A DNA stretch of 58,545 bases, taken from assembly GCA_038750655.1 (NCBI GenBank), contig JBCDGZ010000029.1, positions 1 to 58,545 of the forward strand, given 5' to 3'. Made by a program: the position numbers and the translations under genes. This DNA is from JBCDGZ01 sp038750655. GTDB taxonomy: Bacteria; Bacteroidota; Bacteroidia; Chitinophagales; Saprospiraceae. Shown one piece after another: positions 43,161 to 52,388 of the stretch; positions within the stretch are counted from its first letter, which is position 1; every line of letters starts with the position of its first letter. A model generated the notes under the pieces. It saw only the letters and a list, made by a program, of their open reading frames with translations. It did no database searches and was not told the origin of the DNA.

Positions 43161-43787
43161 TTGAAACCTTCAACGCAAAGAAAGAAAGAGCAGGCCAAGC
43201 AATTAAAGCGCCTCCACATCCTGGATTGTGCAGAGAACATCATGACACGGGAGGGCTTGAACGGCTTGAGTATGGATGCTCTGGCAAAGGAAGCAGAAAT
43301 TGCCAAGGGGACGCTTTATCTTTATTTTAAGAGTAAGGAAGATGTGATTGCCAAGCTTTCGGTGCGTGCTCGGGAAAACCTGCTGAAATCTTTTATTCAG
43401 GAAACCAGCAAATTCGATGATCCTCTGGATCAAATTCGGTCGATTTTATGGTCCAACTTCTATTTTCCGGCAAAAAACCGACTTCACAGTGACCTGATGT
43501 CCATTTATGAGGTGAGTAGAGATTTAGAAGAACCCGAAGAGTTACTGCAAGCTGGTCACCAAATCCAATCTTTCATCCTGGCCTTGCTCGAACGTGCTCG
43601 AACGAAAGGAGCAATCAAACCGACCACCGACATTGCTACCTTCAGCCTGACCATGTGGGGCACCTCAGTGGGCATCACCCATCTTATTGACACTCGTTAT
43701 CCTCTGATCAAGGAATATACCGGGCACTCCCAAAAAGAATTCTTCAACCATTATGTCGAATTGATGATCGACGGTATCAAAGCCTAA
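43161..43787 (+). CDS. TetR/AcrR family repressor of the efflux operon
   Basis: A 208-residue TetR regulator. N-terminal helix-turn-helix: ENIMTREGLNGLSMDALAKE and AEIAKGTLYLYFKSKEDV (about 20-58). The C-terminal ligand domain is all-helical and unspecific. I choose the TTG at 43161 because the -7 box lies immediately upstream and the next ATG falls inside the DNA-binding domain. It sits directly before an RND efflux operon, and matching 15-base palindromes lie before both transcription units, which supports autoregulation and repression of the pump. Confidence 0.9.
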   Translation: MKPSTQRKKEQAKQLKRLHILDCAENIMTREGLNGLSMDALAKEAEIAKGTLYLYFKSKEDVIAKLSVRARENLLKSFIQETSKFDDPLDQIRSILWSNFYFPAKNRLHSDLMSIYEVSRDLEEPEELLQAGHQIQSFILALLERARTKGAIKPTTDIATFSLTMWGTSVGITHLIDTRYPLIKEYTGHSQKEFFNHYVELMIDGIKA

Positions 43788-43862
43788 GCGGCTGATTCTC
43801 ACCTTATTATTTCTATCACTTTTTCCGGACTCAAAAAAAGTCTCTCTTTTTTTAAACCTTTT

Positions 43863-43877
43863 ATGACCAATAGTCAT
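43863..43877. promoter_or_regulatory. Predicted TetR operator 1 of the efflux operon
   Basis: ATGACCAATAGTCAT, identical to the palindrome before tetR. It lies 90 bases before the adaptor gene start and is paired with a second site 36 bases downstream. Confidence 0.7.
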
Positions 43878-43898
43878 TTATTCATTGTATTTAAAAAT

Positions 43899-43913
43899 AT
43901 GACTGATGGTCAT
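43899..43913. promoter_or_regulatory. Predicted TetR operator 2 of the efflux operon
   Basis: ATGACTGATGGTCAT keeps the ATGAC/GTCAT arms of the other sites with a different centre. The 36-base distance to operator 1 is about three and a half helical turns. Confidence 0.6.
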
Positions 43914-43952
43914 TTTTATTCAAAAATATCTATCAAACTTCATTTGCAAATC

Positions 43953-45107
43953 ATGAAACAATTATGTCTATTCGGCTTTGCCCTCTTATTACTGCTCCAA
44001 CTGAGCAGCTGCAGGTCCTCGCAGGATCAAACGCCGGCCAAACCTGTAGCAACCTCGGTAACTCCTGAGGAGGAGAAGGAGAACCAAGAGGTCAACACTT
44101 CCCCTACTACACAATATAAGAAATCAGACTTGAGTATTCTCTACATTGCACAGGGCGACCAAAAGCAGCGTAGAATGATCAGTGGCCGAGTGGTGCCCAA
44201 GCATCGCACACAAATCTTTGCTGAAGTCCAGGGAGGGATCATGCCGGGTGGACTGTCTTTTAAGGAAGGGATTTCCTTTGACAAGGACGATGTTTTATTA
44301 GAAATTGATAAACGGGAATTCACGCTAGGCCTGGAGGCACAGCGGAGTGCTTTTCTCAACAGCCTCACCGGTATTATGCCGGATATGAAGTCGGATTATC
44401 CCGAAAATTATGAGGTCTGGCTGGCTTATATTCAGGAGTACCAGTTTGGTGCTTCGCTTCCTCCACTTCCTAAAACTTTGTCGGATAATGAAAAATATTT
44501 TGTCACTTCCTACCAAATTTACAACCAATACTACAGCATCAAAGCGCAGGAGGAGCGACTCAAAAAATATACGATCCGAGCGCCCTACGCAGGTACCATT
44601 ACGCAATCATCGATTGACATTGGGAGTCTGGTGACGCCTGGTCAGCAGTTGGGTACCATCATTAGCCGCTACAGTTTTGAGCTGGAAGCTGGTGTAGATA
44701 TTGAGACGGCGCAGCGACTGAAGTACGGTGATAAGGTCACTTTTGTAAGTAATGATATTGAGGGCAAATGGACGGGTCAGGTGGTTAGGAAAAACAAAAT
44801 TATTGATCCCACAACTCAGAATGTTCCAATCTACTTCCGCTTGTCGGGCAAAGGCATTCAGCCGGGAATGTATCTGGAGGGGCAGTATAAGCTCAAGACC
44901 TATAAAGACGTGACAGCCTTGCCTACTTCGGCCATCAAGCGCGATGGCAGCGTGCTGCTGCTCGAAGGCGATGTGATCCGCAGCAAAAAAGTAGAAACCC
45001 TGGAATTTTTGACGGACTCTGTGATTGTCAAAGGATTAAAGGACGGTGACGCCGTTATTATCACCCATTTTGAACAACCTGTAGAGGGTAAAAAAGTAGC
45101 CTTTTAA
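43953..45107 (+). CDS. RND efflux periplasmic adaptor lipoprotein (HlyD/AcrA type)
   Basis: A 384-residue membrane fusion protein. It begins MKQLCLFGFALLLLLQLSSC with the lipobox Cys at 20, so it is lipid-anchored. The barrel-sandwich motif RAPYAGTITQSSIDIGS followed by VTPGQQLGTI is the lipoyl-like half, and YRL-type beta-barrel and GMYLEGQYKL follow. The ATG at 43953 is preferred to the frame start at 43863, which lies in an operator. It bridges the RND pump and the outer membrane channel encoded next. Confidence 0.9.
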   Translation: MKQLCLFGFALLLLLQLSSCRSSQDQTPAKPVATSVTPEEEKENQEVNTSPTTQYKKSDLSILYIAQGDQKQRRMISGRVVPKHRTQIFAEVQGGIMPGGLSFKEGISFDKDDVLLEIDKREFTLGLEAQRSAFLNSLTGIMPDMKSDYPENYEVWLAYIQEYQFGASLPPLPKTLSDNEKYFVTSYQIYNQYYSIKAQEERLKKYTIRAPYAGTITQSSIDIGSLVTPGQQLGTIISRYSFELEAGVDIETAQRLKYGDKVTFVSNDIEGKWTGQVVRKNKIIDPTTQNVPIYFRLSGKGIQPGMYLEGQYKLKTYKDVTALPTSAIKRDGSVLLLEGDVIRSKKVETLEFLTDSVIVKGLKDGDAVIITHFEQPVEGKKVAF

Positions 45108-45109
45108 TC

Positions 45110-48100
45110 ATGAGAAAATTAATTACCTTTTTGGCCCAAAAACCACGGACAGTCGATATTTTGGTGGGATTAATTATTGTGATAGGGCTTTTGAGCATCG
45201 CAACGATGCGCTCTAATTTTTTACCCCCAGAACCGGTGAGCTTTATCTCGGTAAGCGTGGTTTACAAAGGCGCCTCCCCACAGGAGGTAGAAGAAGAAGT
45301 TGTAGATAAAATAGAAGACAAACTGGAAGGCCTCAAGGGCATCGACCGGGTCACCTCTAGCTCTAGCGAGAGCTTTGCAAATGTGCGGATTGAAATGCTG
45401 GAGGATGCGGACCCTAACGAGGTTTTACTGGATGTCAATAATGCGATAGATCAGATCACCACTTTCCCCATAGGAATGGACAGCCCGGTGGTAGTAAAAG
45501 AAGAAGTTCTGAACTACACCATGACGCTGGGGGTGGTGGGAGAAGCCAGCTTAAGCTCTTTAAAGGACCATGCAGAAAATATTAAAGAAGAGCTGACTTA
45601 CTCCCCAAATCTATCCAAAGTATTCCTGAGTGGCTTCCCGGATGAGGAGATAGAGGTCAGATTGCGAGAAAAAGATCTCCGAGCCTACCAACTCAATTTC
45701 GACGAGGTAGCCCGGGCCATTCAGGCTGCTAATATTAAATCTTCGGGCGGAGAAATTAAGACGGATCAACAGACCATCCTTCTCCGGCTCGACAACCGAT
45801 CGTACTACGCTAATGGGCTAATGAATACGGTGATCAAAGCGACGCCGGACGGTAAGCTGGTGCGCCTCAGCGATGTGGCGGAGGTGGTCGATCAGTTTGC
45901 TGACAAGCCAGGCCGAACAGCCGTTAACGGACAGCCGGCGGTCATCCTGAAAGTGTTTAGCCGCAGTGAAGAAGATATTTTACAGAATACCGCAGATATT
46001 AATGATTATGTGCGAAAGTTCAATGCGCAGCACGATGGCATCGAACTGGTAGTGGTAGAAGACCGATCCATTTCGCTAGCAGATGCGATTGGTACCTTAC
46101 AGAATAATGCCTGGCAGGGGATTTTACTGGTACTCATTATTCTGGGTTTATTCCTCGACCCCAGAGTAGCGTTTTGGGTAGCCTTCAAAATTCCAGTAGC
46201 ACTGCTGGGGATGTTTATGCTCTCTAGTTTTTACGATCTGACCATCAACCAAGTCTCTCTGTTTGGGTTAATTATCGTATTAGGGGTGATTGTAGACGAT
46301 GGTGTCGTTGTGGCAGAAAATATCTACCAGCGATTTCAGGAGGGCCGGACGCCTTTGCAGGCGGCGATCGATGGGACGATTGAGGTGATCCCAGCCATTA
46401 TCTCTTCGCTGACAACAACGGCCGTAGCTTTCTCTCTGTTCTTCTTCTTGGATGGACAACTGGGTGATTACTTCTCCGAAATTTCTTTCGTAGTGTGTGC
46501 AACGCTGCTAGTAGCACTGATAGAAAGTATGCTGGTCCTACCAGTGCATATTGCTCGCTCCCGCGCCCTCAGCCGGGATTATAAACCTTGGAAGCTGACG
46601 CAGTGGACCAATAATTCGCTATTGTGGATCAGGGATAAGATGTACAAAAGGGTAATCAACTTTTTTGTCAGAATACCCATATTAGGACCTATTCTGGTTT
46701 TTGTAGCTATGTTCCTAACCATCGGTGCACTGGGTGATGGGACCATCAAGGGGACCTTTTTTCCTACTGTCGACCAGGATGTTATCACTGCCAAATTAGA
46801 ATTGCCACTAGGCATCGATGAATCCATTACGGAAGAAAAGCTACGATTCATGGAGCAAAAAATATGGGAGGTTAATGAGCAATATAGTAATGGACGCAGC
46901 GATGGCAAGCAGGTGATCAATTATGTAGAACGGATTACCGGGCCAAGTAGTAATCAAGGAACTTTGAATATTTACATGTTGGAAAGCGATACCCGCGAGA
47001 TTTTATCTTTTGAAGTTGCCAGTAGTATCAGAGAAGCTGTTGGGCCAATCCCAGAGGCCACCAATCTGTCCTACGGCAGTGTTGCCTTCTTCGGTAAGCC
47101 CGTTTCCATCGCCTTAGTTGGCCGGAACTTGGAACAGTTGCGCATTGCCAAAAATCGCCTGCGTAAGTACCTCGAAGGTCGCGACGACCTGAAAGATGTT
47201 ACCGACACAGATAAGCTGGGTATGCCAGAGATAGAGCTGACGCTAACACCCAAAGCTAAGTTCCTCGGTCTGTCCGAAGCCCAAGTTTTCAACCAAGTTC
47301 GCAAAGGGTTCTTCGGTGTAGAAGCCCAGAGCCTACAGCGCGGCGATGATGAAGTTAAAATCTGGGTGCGCTACGACGAGCAAGACCGGCAATCGCTGGA
47401 AAATCTCAAAAATGCCCGCTTCCTCACCCCCTCCGGGTCCTCCTATCCCCTGAACGAACTGGTCAATATCCAGCACAAAAGCAATGTCGCCGAAATCAAC
47501 CACCAGAACGGTATTCGCGAGATTCGGGTAGAGGCCGACGTGGCCAGCCTCCTTACCTCCATCCCCACCGTACTGGCCGAAGCCGAAGCTACCGTACTCA
47601 AAGACCTCACCTCGGAATTCCGCAACCTGCGCTACACCCTCGAAGGAGAAGCCCGCCTGTCGGCTAAAACTCAAACTTCTAGCCAAGGCCCCAGCATCGT
47701 AGTGCTGCTTTTGATGATCAGTATTCTTTTATTCAACTACCGCTCCGTCAGTAAGACCCTGGCCATCCTGTTCATGTTGCCCTTCGCCTTTGTCGGAGTA
47801 GCTTGGGGGACCTATTTGCACAACATCCCCGTCAGTATTTTCTCCATTCTGGGGATGATCGCCCTTTGGGGAATTTTGATCAATAATGGCTTGGTGCTCT
47901 TGTCGACTTACAATGACTATATCCGGGATGGCGTCCCCGTCGGTGATGCCATCAAGCAGGCGGCCATTTCCCGATTCCGCCCCATTATTCTGACAACCAT
48001 CACCACAGTATTTGGCTTGGCACCGCTGCTGCTGAACAATTCTATCAGTGCGCAGTTTCTCAAGCCTACGGCCATCGCCATCTCTTACGGCTTGATCTTC

Positions 48101-48253
48101 GGAACAGTGCTGACTTTGATTTTTCTGCCTTCCGTGCTGATTATTTTTGCCAAACTCAAATATTACGTCGCTCGCTACCTGATGCGGAAAAAAGAAGCCA
48201 CGGCGGCCAGCCTGGATATTGTTCTGCGGGAAGTAGCCAATGAAATCCAATAA
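45110..48253 (+). CDS. RND family efflux permease
   Basis: A 1047-residue inner membrane pump of the hydrophobe/amphiphile RND group. It has the expected 12 transmembrane helices in two halves, two large periplasmic loops, and the proton-relay pair of aspartates in GVIVDDGVVVAENIY (about 403-417). The C-terminal half carries GMIALWGILINNGLVLL. The start is 2 bases after the adaptor gene stop, so the genes are coupled. It exports an unknown drug or metabolite by proton antiport. Confidence 0.95.
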   Translation: MRKLITFLAQKPRTVDILVGLIIVIGLLSIATMRSNFLPPEPVSFISVSVVYKGASPQEVEEEVVDKIEDKLEGLKGIDRVTSSSSESFANVRIEMLEDADPNEVLLDVNNAIDQITTFPIGMDSPVVVKEEVLNYTMTLGVVGEASLSSLKDHAENIKEELTYSPNLSKVFLSGFPDEEIEVRLREKDLRAYQLNFDEVARAIQAANIKSSGGEIKTDQQTILLRLDNRSYYANGLMNTVIKATPDGKLVRLSDVAEVVDQFADKPGRTAVNGQPAVILKVFSRSEEDILQNTADINDYVRKFNAQHDGIELVVVEDRSISLADAIGTLQNNAWQGILLVLIILGLFLDPRVAFWVAFKIPVALLGMFMLSSFYDLTINQVSLFGLIIVLGVIVDDGVVVAENIYQRFQEGRTPLQAAIDGTIEVIPAIISSLTTTAVAFSLFFFLDGQLGDYFSEISFVVCATLLVALIESMLVLPVHIARSRALSRDYKPWKLTQWTNNSLLWIRDKMYKRVINFFVRIPILGPILVFVAMFLTIGALGDGTIKGTFFPTVDQDVITAKLELPLGIDESITEEKLRFMEQKIWEVNEQYSNGRSDGKQVINYVERITGPSSNQGTLNIYMLESDTREILSFEVASSIREAVGPIPEATNLSYGSVAFFGKPVSIALVGRNLEQLRIAKNRLRKYLEGRDDLKDVTDTDKLGMPEIELTLTPKAKFLGLSEAQVFNQVRKGFFGVEAQSLQRGDDEVKIWVRYDEQDRQSLENLKNARFLTPSGSSYPLNELVNIQHKSNVAEINHQNGIREIRVEADVASLLTSIPTVLAEAEATVLKDLTSEFRNLRYTLEGEARLSAKTQTSSQGPSIVVLLLMISILLFNYRSVSKTLAILFMLPFAFVGVAWGTYLHNIPVSIFSILGMIALWGILINNGLVLLSTYNDYIRDGVPVGDAIKQAAISRFRPIILTTITTVFGLAPLLLNNSISAQFLKPTAIAISYGLIFGTVLTLIFLPSVLIIFAKLKYYVARYLMRKKEATAASLDIVLREVANEIQ

Positions 48254-49598
48254 ATACAACATCATGCAAATCATATATTTCACCCTGCTGCTGCTCTTGC
48301 TAGGGGGCAGCCTCAACGCCCAGTCGGCAGGGGATACGACGCTGCTAACGCTGGACGAGGCCGTCCGTCAGGCCCTGGCTAATAACCACGACATTAAAAT
48401 CCAACAGCAGTCGCTATCTTTAGCACAGAACAATGTCACCAAGGCCAACGCCGGGCAGATGCCCCGTATCGACGCTGTCGGCTCGGCCAGCTATACGAAT
48501 AACTTCTCTGCCCTGGACCTACGCACCTTTCAGCCCGATCCGCCCGAGATCGACATCAGCGAAGCGGGCGTAGAGACGGCGACGGTATCGCTGGGGCTGG
48601 AAGCCAGCCAAGTGCTCTGGGACGGCGGCAGTTCGCGTTACCGCTACCAATTGCTGGAGGGACAGTCGGCGCTGGAACGGGCCAGACAGGAAGTCATCAT
48701 CAACGGCATTGTCACCGGCGTCAGCGACCTATTTTTCGAAATCCTCAAACTGCAAAATCAAGAAGCCCTAGTGCTGGAAAACATCGCCGTCACTCGCGAG
48801 CGCATCCGTAAATTGAAAGACCGCGCCGAGTTCGGTAAAACCAATAAACTGGCCGTCTTGCAAGCGGAGACCAATCTGAACCAAGACCTCACCAGTCTGG
48901 ACCAGCTCCGCTTGATTCGCAGTAACCTCCTAGTGGATTTGAAAACTTTGATCAATGACAAAACCGAGGGCCGTTATGAGCTGATCAGCATTGAGCCAGA
49001 GCTGACCGTCCCCGTCGCCGAGGCCATCCGCCAGAGTATCCTAGCCAACAATCCTCAGCTCCAACTGGCCAACAAAGGCGTCGCCCTCTCCGAAATCGAG
49101 GTGCTACTGAACAAGGCCAACACCAAGCCCGTTATCGCCTCCTTTGTCAATGCGGGCTACTTCGGGCAGCGCAATGATGTGCAGCAGTTGGCCAAAATAC
49201 AGACGCTTGGCGGCACCATCGGCCTATCAGCTCGCTACACTCTTTTTGATGGCGGGATTAATAAGACTCGTATCCAGAATGCACAATTGTCCAGAGAGCT
49301 AGAAGTAATGAAAAAACAGCAGTTGGAAGATCAGCTCCTCCAACAGTCAGAAAAAGAGCTGGCGATGCTGCGAAATATCCTCCAACAACTGGATCGAGAA
49401 GTTCAAAATTTACAGACCTATCAAGACAATTACGATAAGGTCAATGAGCGCTACTTGCTCGGTAAGCTGCCGGCTATCACGCTCCGCGAAGCGCAGTTGG
49501 CGCTCAGCAATTCCAAACTGAACACTGCTAATTTAAAGGTAGAGTATTTGCAAACCAGGTTGCGTTTAGACCAAATTACAGGAAACCTGGTCAGGTAA
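48240..49598 (+). CDS. TolC family outer membrane efflux protein
   Basis: A 452-residue outer membrane factor. The signal peptide is near IIYFTLLLLLLGGSLNAQ; either the ATG at 48240 (overlapping the pump gene by 14 bases) or the one at 48264 can start it. The sequence shows the TolC pattern LDEAVRQALANNHDIKIQQQ near the start and a repeat of similar helices in the second half (AIRQSILANNPQLQLANKGV). It forms the trimeric exit duct of the pump. A strong terminator follows. Confidence 0.93.
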   Translation: MKSNKYNIMQIIYFTLLLLLLGGSLNAQSAGDTTLLTLDEAVRQALANNHDIKIQQQSLSLAQNNVTKANAGQMPRIDAVGSASYTNNFSALDLRTFQPDPPEIDISEAGVETATVSLGLEASQVLWDGGSSRYRYQLLEGQSALERARQEVIINGIVTGVSDLFFEILKLQNQEALVLENIAVTRERIRKLKDRAEFGKTNKLAVLQAETNLNQDLTSLDQLRLIRSNLLVDLKTLINDKTEGRYELISIEPELTVPVAEAIRQSILANNPQLQLANKGVALSEIEVLLNKANTKPVIASFVNAGYFGQRNDVQQLAKIQTLGGTIGLSARYTLFDGGINKTRIQNAQLSRELEVMKKQQLEDQLLQQSEKELAMLRNILQQLDREVQNLQTYQDNYDKVNERYLLGKLPAITLREAQLALSNSKLNTANLKVEYLQTRLRLDQITGNLVR

Positions 49599-49608
49599 AT
49601 TGACGCAT

Positions 49609-49643
49609 GCACCGGGGCATTCAGGCTGTCCCCGGTGCTTTTT
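49609..49643 (+). terminator. Terminator after the efflux operon
   Basis: GCACCGGGG (49609-49617) pairs with CCCCGGTGC (49630-49638) around a 12-base loop, followed by TTTTT. Confidence 0.9.
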
Positions 49644-49644
49644 A

Positions 49645-49838
49645 ATGCCTTTGGCAATGGGGACACCTGCGGTGTTTTGGGTGGACGGCGAACGTAGTGG
49701 TTCGTGATAAACGTAGTAGTACGTAGCTCAGCACTGTTTACGTCTTCTTTTATTACACTACGTTCGCCGTTAATTTCCAATCTTCACCCCGTTATCCCGA
49801 CCGGCCGTCCACCGTCCACCAAAGTGCCAAAGGCACTA
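49645..49838. repeat. Composite intergenic hairpin repeat, copy B
   Basis: The convergent gap between the TolC-like gene and the M1 peptidase gene holds a relative of the element at 13131-13316. Shared parts are GCCTTTGGC, GTTTTGGGTGGACGG, GTAGTGGTTCGT and, at the right end, ACCAAAGTGCCAAAGGCAC. Its own perfect 15-base inverted repeat (49685-49699 with 49756-49770, ACGGCGAACGTAGTG) encloses about 56 bases that differ from copy A. Confidence 0.8.
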
Positions 49839-52202
49839 AGGCTTAATCACCCCTTTCTTAATCGCCTTCTGCATCGGATTCAGCTGCTTATTCTGCTTAT
49901 GCTTCTTATACACTTGGAAGCGAGTCGGCAGCTCCTTCACCGGCCAGTTATTATTGCTTTCGTCAACGTCAGCGGTTTCTTTGTAGGGGTCGATGATGAT
50001 GGCGTCGACTTCCTTGTCTTTGACGAAAACTTTGGTGAATTCATTTTCATTTTTGCGCCAGATTTCAGCGGGGATGCGGTCCACCTGCTTGGTGCCGTCT
50101 TTAAAGGTCCATTCGATGATGACTGGAGAGACCAGGCCGCCTTTGTTGCTGAAGTGCAGCTCGTAGTAGTTTTTATCGCCAAAGCGCTTTTTCTTTTCTT
50201 CTTCGGTGAAGGTTTCATCGTAGAGGACGATGCTGCCACTGCCGATAGAGTCTTCCGTTTCCCAGGGTTTGTAGGTGGTGTAGAAATCTACCAGCTCGCG
50301 GTCTTTTTCTACGGCGAACTCCATTCCGGATTCTTTATTTCTGGTTTTAGAAATATGATCAGAGGGCTTTCTGGCTTTGATGGGCCAATTGCGCTCCACG
50401 GGCTCCGGGTTTTTCTCCAAATCCACTTTGTACCACTTGATGCTATCCAGCGAGACATCTACGGCATCGATGGAGAAAAACCAGCCTCTCCAGAACCAAT
50501 CGAGGTCGACCCCGCTAGCGTCTTCCATGGTGCGGAAGAAATCGGCTGGCGTAGGGTGCTTGAAGGCCCAGCGGCGGCAGTACTCTTTGAAGGCGTAGTC
50601 GAACAGCTCGCGCCCCATGACGGTTTCGCGCAGGATGTTGAGCGCGGTGGCCGGCTTCATGTAGGCATTGCTACCGAATTGGACGATGTTTTCACTGTTG
50701 GTCATGATCGGTTCTAGCCGGTCTTTATCTTGCTTCATGTAAGATTTGGCGCCGGAGGCCGGCCCGCGACGAGAAGGATAGTTGTTATCAAACTCCTGCT
50801 CAGTGATAAATTGGAGAAAAGTCGTCAAGCCCTCATCCATCCAGGTCCACTGTCGCTCATCGCTGTTGATGATCATCGGGAAATAGTTGTGACCGACTTC
50901 GTGGATGATAACCGAAATCGCACCGCGCTTGGCCCGCTCAGTGTAAGTTCCATCCTCAGCTGCCCGTCCAAAGTTGAAGCAAATCATCGGATATTCCATA
51001 CCACTAGAAGCCTCTACCGAAATAGCAACCGGGTAAGGGTATGGGATAGAGTATTTGGAAAAGGTCTTGAGGGTATGGGCCACGGTGCGCGTCGAATAGC
51101 GGTTATAGATCGGGTAAGATTCCTTGGGATAATAGCTCATGCACATCACCCGCTTCCCTTCGGAGGTAATATGCGGCATGGCATCCCAGATAAATTTACG
51201 GCTGGCCGTCCAAGCGAAGTCGCGCACATTATCCGCCTTGTAAATCCAGGTTTGGCGCTTTTTGCTAGGCTTGCTCTTTTCATTCTTCTTAGCCTCATCC
51301 AAAGTGATGATTTCCATAGGCGCATCCGCCTTCTTGGCTGCTTCCCAGCGCTGCAACTCCTTGTCAGACAAGACGGTAGAATAGTTGAGACATTCCCCCG
51401 TAGAGCCTACCACGTAATCATCGGGCACATTCATTTTTACCACATAATTCCCAAAAGTCAGCGTAAACTCACCACGTCCTGTAAACTGCTTGTTTTGCCA
51501 GCCTTCTACATCGTTGTAGACACACATTCTTGGAAACCACTGAGTTATGGTATAAATATAATTATCGTCCTTGTCAAAAAACTCGTATCCACCGCGCCCG
51601 CGGCTAGGCCCTTTAATTCGATCGACCAGGTTGTAGTACCACTTGACGCGAAAAACAAATTCCTCGCCGGCCTTCAAGGGCTGCGGTAAGTCGATGCGCA
51701 TCATTGTTTTGTTGATGGTATAGGACAATTCTTTACCATTTTCATCGGTAATCGACTGGATGTTATGTCCGAATTTCTTGAGTTCTTCTGATAATTCCAG
51801 ACGCTTGAGGGAATTTTCACTCATCACATCCCGCATAGAGCTGGGATTGAAGCGCTTACTGTCCGCATCGTACTTGTGCTGATTCTCGTCCAACTGCATC
51901 CACAAATAGCGCAAAGTGTTGGGAGAATGATTGTAATAGGTGATCAACTCATTGCCTTGCAGCTGATTTTTTTCGGTATCCAGATAAGCCTCGATGTCAT
52001 AATCAGCTTGTTGTTGCCAATAGTCCGGCCCCGGCGCTCCGTCCATTCCGCGATAGCGATTGGCATCGGGCAGCAGGTTACCCACTTGTTCAAACTTGTT
52101 GCCGTGGTTAGAGGTATTCTGTCCAACAACAACGGTACTTGTCAATAGGCTGCACAAGAGCAAGCCACAAAAAAGTCTTAATGGTAGTTGTAAAATTTGC
52201 AT
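49836..52202 (-). CDS. Secreted M1 family metallopeptidase
   Basis: A 788-residue aminopeptidase-like protein with a signal peptide (LFCGLLLCSLLTSTVVVG). The zinc motif HEVGHN (about 433) and the third ligand in WTWMDEGL (about 457) give HExxH-x18-E, and ASSGMEYPM replaces the GAMEN exopeptidase motif with a related GMEY. An N-terminal beta domain and a C-terminal part rich in Lys and Glu flank the catalytic domain. No T9SS domain is seen, so it is probably periplasmic. It likely trims peptides. Confidence 0.9.
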   Translation of the reverse strand: MQILQLPLRLFCGLLLCSLLTSTVVVGQNTSNHGNKFEQVGNLLPDANRYRGMDGAPGPDYWQQQADYDIEAYLDTEKNQLQGNELITYYNHSPNTLRYLWMQLDENQHKYDADSKRFNPSSMRDVMSENSLKRLELSEELKKFGHNIQSITDENGKELSYTINKTMMRIDLPQPLKAGEEFVFRVKWYYNLVDRIKGPSRGRGGYEFFDKDDNYIYTITQWFPRMCVYNDVEGWQNKQFTGRGEFTLTFGNYVVKMNVPDDYVVGSTGECLNYSTVLSDKELQRWEAAKKADAPMEIITLDEAKKNEKSKPSKKRQTWIYKADNVRDFAWTASRKFIWDAMPHITSEGKRVMCMSYYPKESYPIYNRYSTRTVAHTLKTFSKYSIPYPYPVAISVEASSGMEYPMICFNFGRAAEDGTYTERAKRGAISVIIHEVGHNYFPMIINSDERQWTWMDEGLTTFLQFITEQEFDNNYPSRRGPASGAKSYMKQDKDRLEPIMTNSENIVQFGSNAYMKPATALNILRETVMGRELFDYAFKEYCRRWAFKHPTPADFFRTMEDASGVDLDWFWRGWFFSIDAVDVSLDSIKWYKVDLEKNPEPVERNWPIKARKPSDHISKTRNKESGMEFAVEKDRELVDFYTTYKPWETEDSIGSGSIVLYDETFTEEEKKKRFGDKNYYELHFSNKGGLVSPVIIEWTFKDGTKQVDRIPAEIWRKNENEFTKVFVKDKEVDAIIIDPYKETADVDESNNNWPVKELPTRFQVYKKHKQNKQLNPMQKAIKKGVIKP

Positions 52203-52227
52203 AAAAAGGATTTGAAATAAAAGCTTG

Positions 52228-52250
52228 ATTCTGCCCAGAAGTGGCAGAAT
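52228..52250 (-). promoter_or_regulatory. Hairpin in the M1 peptidase leader
   Basis: ATTCTGCC and GGCAGAAT form an eight-base perfect stem with a seven-base loop, in the predicted untranslated leader between the -7 box at 52274-52267 and the start at 52202. It may affect mRNA stability or translation; no evidence beyond the structure. Confidence 0.35.
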
Positions 52251-52266
52251 TTTCTAATATAACTCC

Positions 52267-52274
52267 CAAATATA
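52267..52274 (-). promoter_or_regulatory. Bacteroidota -7 box upstream of the M1 peptidase gene
   Basis: On the minus strand TATATTTG matches TAnnTTTG, 64 bases before the start codon. No clear -33 box is seen. Confidence 0.45.
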
Positions 52275-52332
52275 CCATTTGTTTTCGAAGCTCGGCCTAC
52301 ATCTTTGGGTTTTAAAGGCTGCCGGCAGACGA

Positions 52333-52365
52333 TTGCTGTAAATTCTTTACTTTTTACTATTTTTG
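52333..52365 (+). promoter_or_regulatory. Bacteroidota promoter for the cyclophilin gene
   Basis: TTG (52333-52335), a 22-base spacer and TATTTTTG (52358-52365), 23 bases before the start codon at 52389. Both boxes fit the TTG-N17-23-TAnnTTTG pattern. Confidence 0.6.
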
Positions 52366-52388
52366 CCGCCATAAAACCAAATCAAATT

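Noticed and set aside
43863..43952. Upstream extension of the adaptor protein
   Set aside because: It covers the two operator palindromes; the lipoprotein signal starts at 43953.
49704..50717. Plus-strand frame of 337 codons opposite the M1 peptidase gene
   Set aside because: It is the antisense of a well-supported coding region and spans the intergenic repeat.
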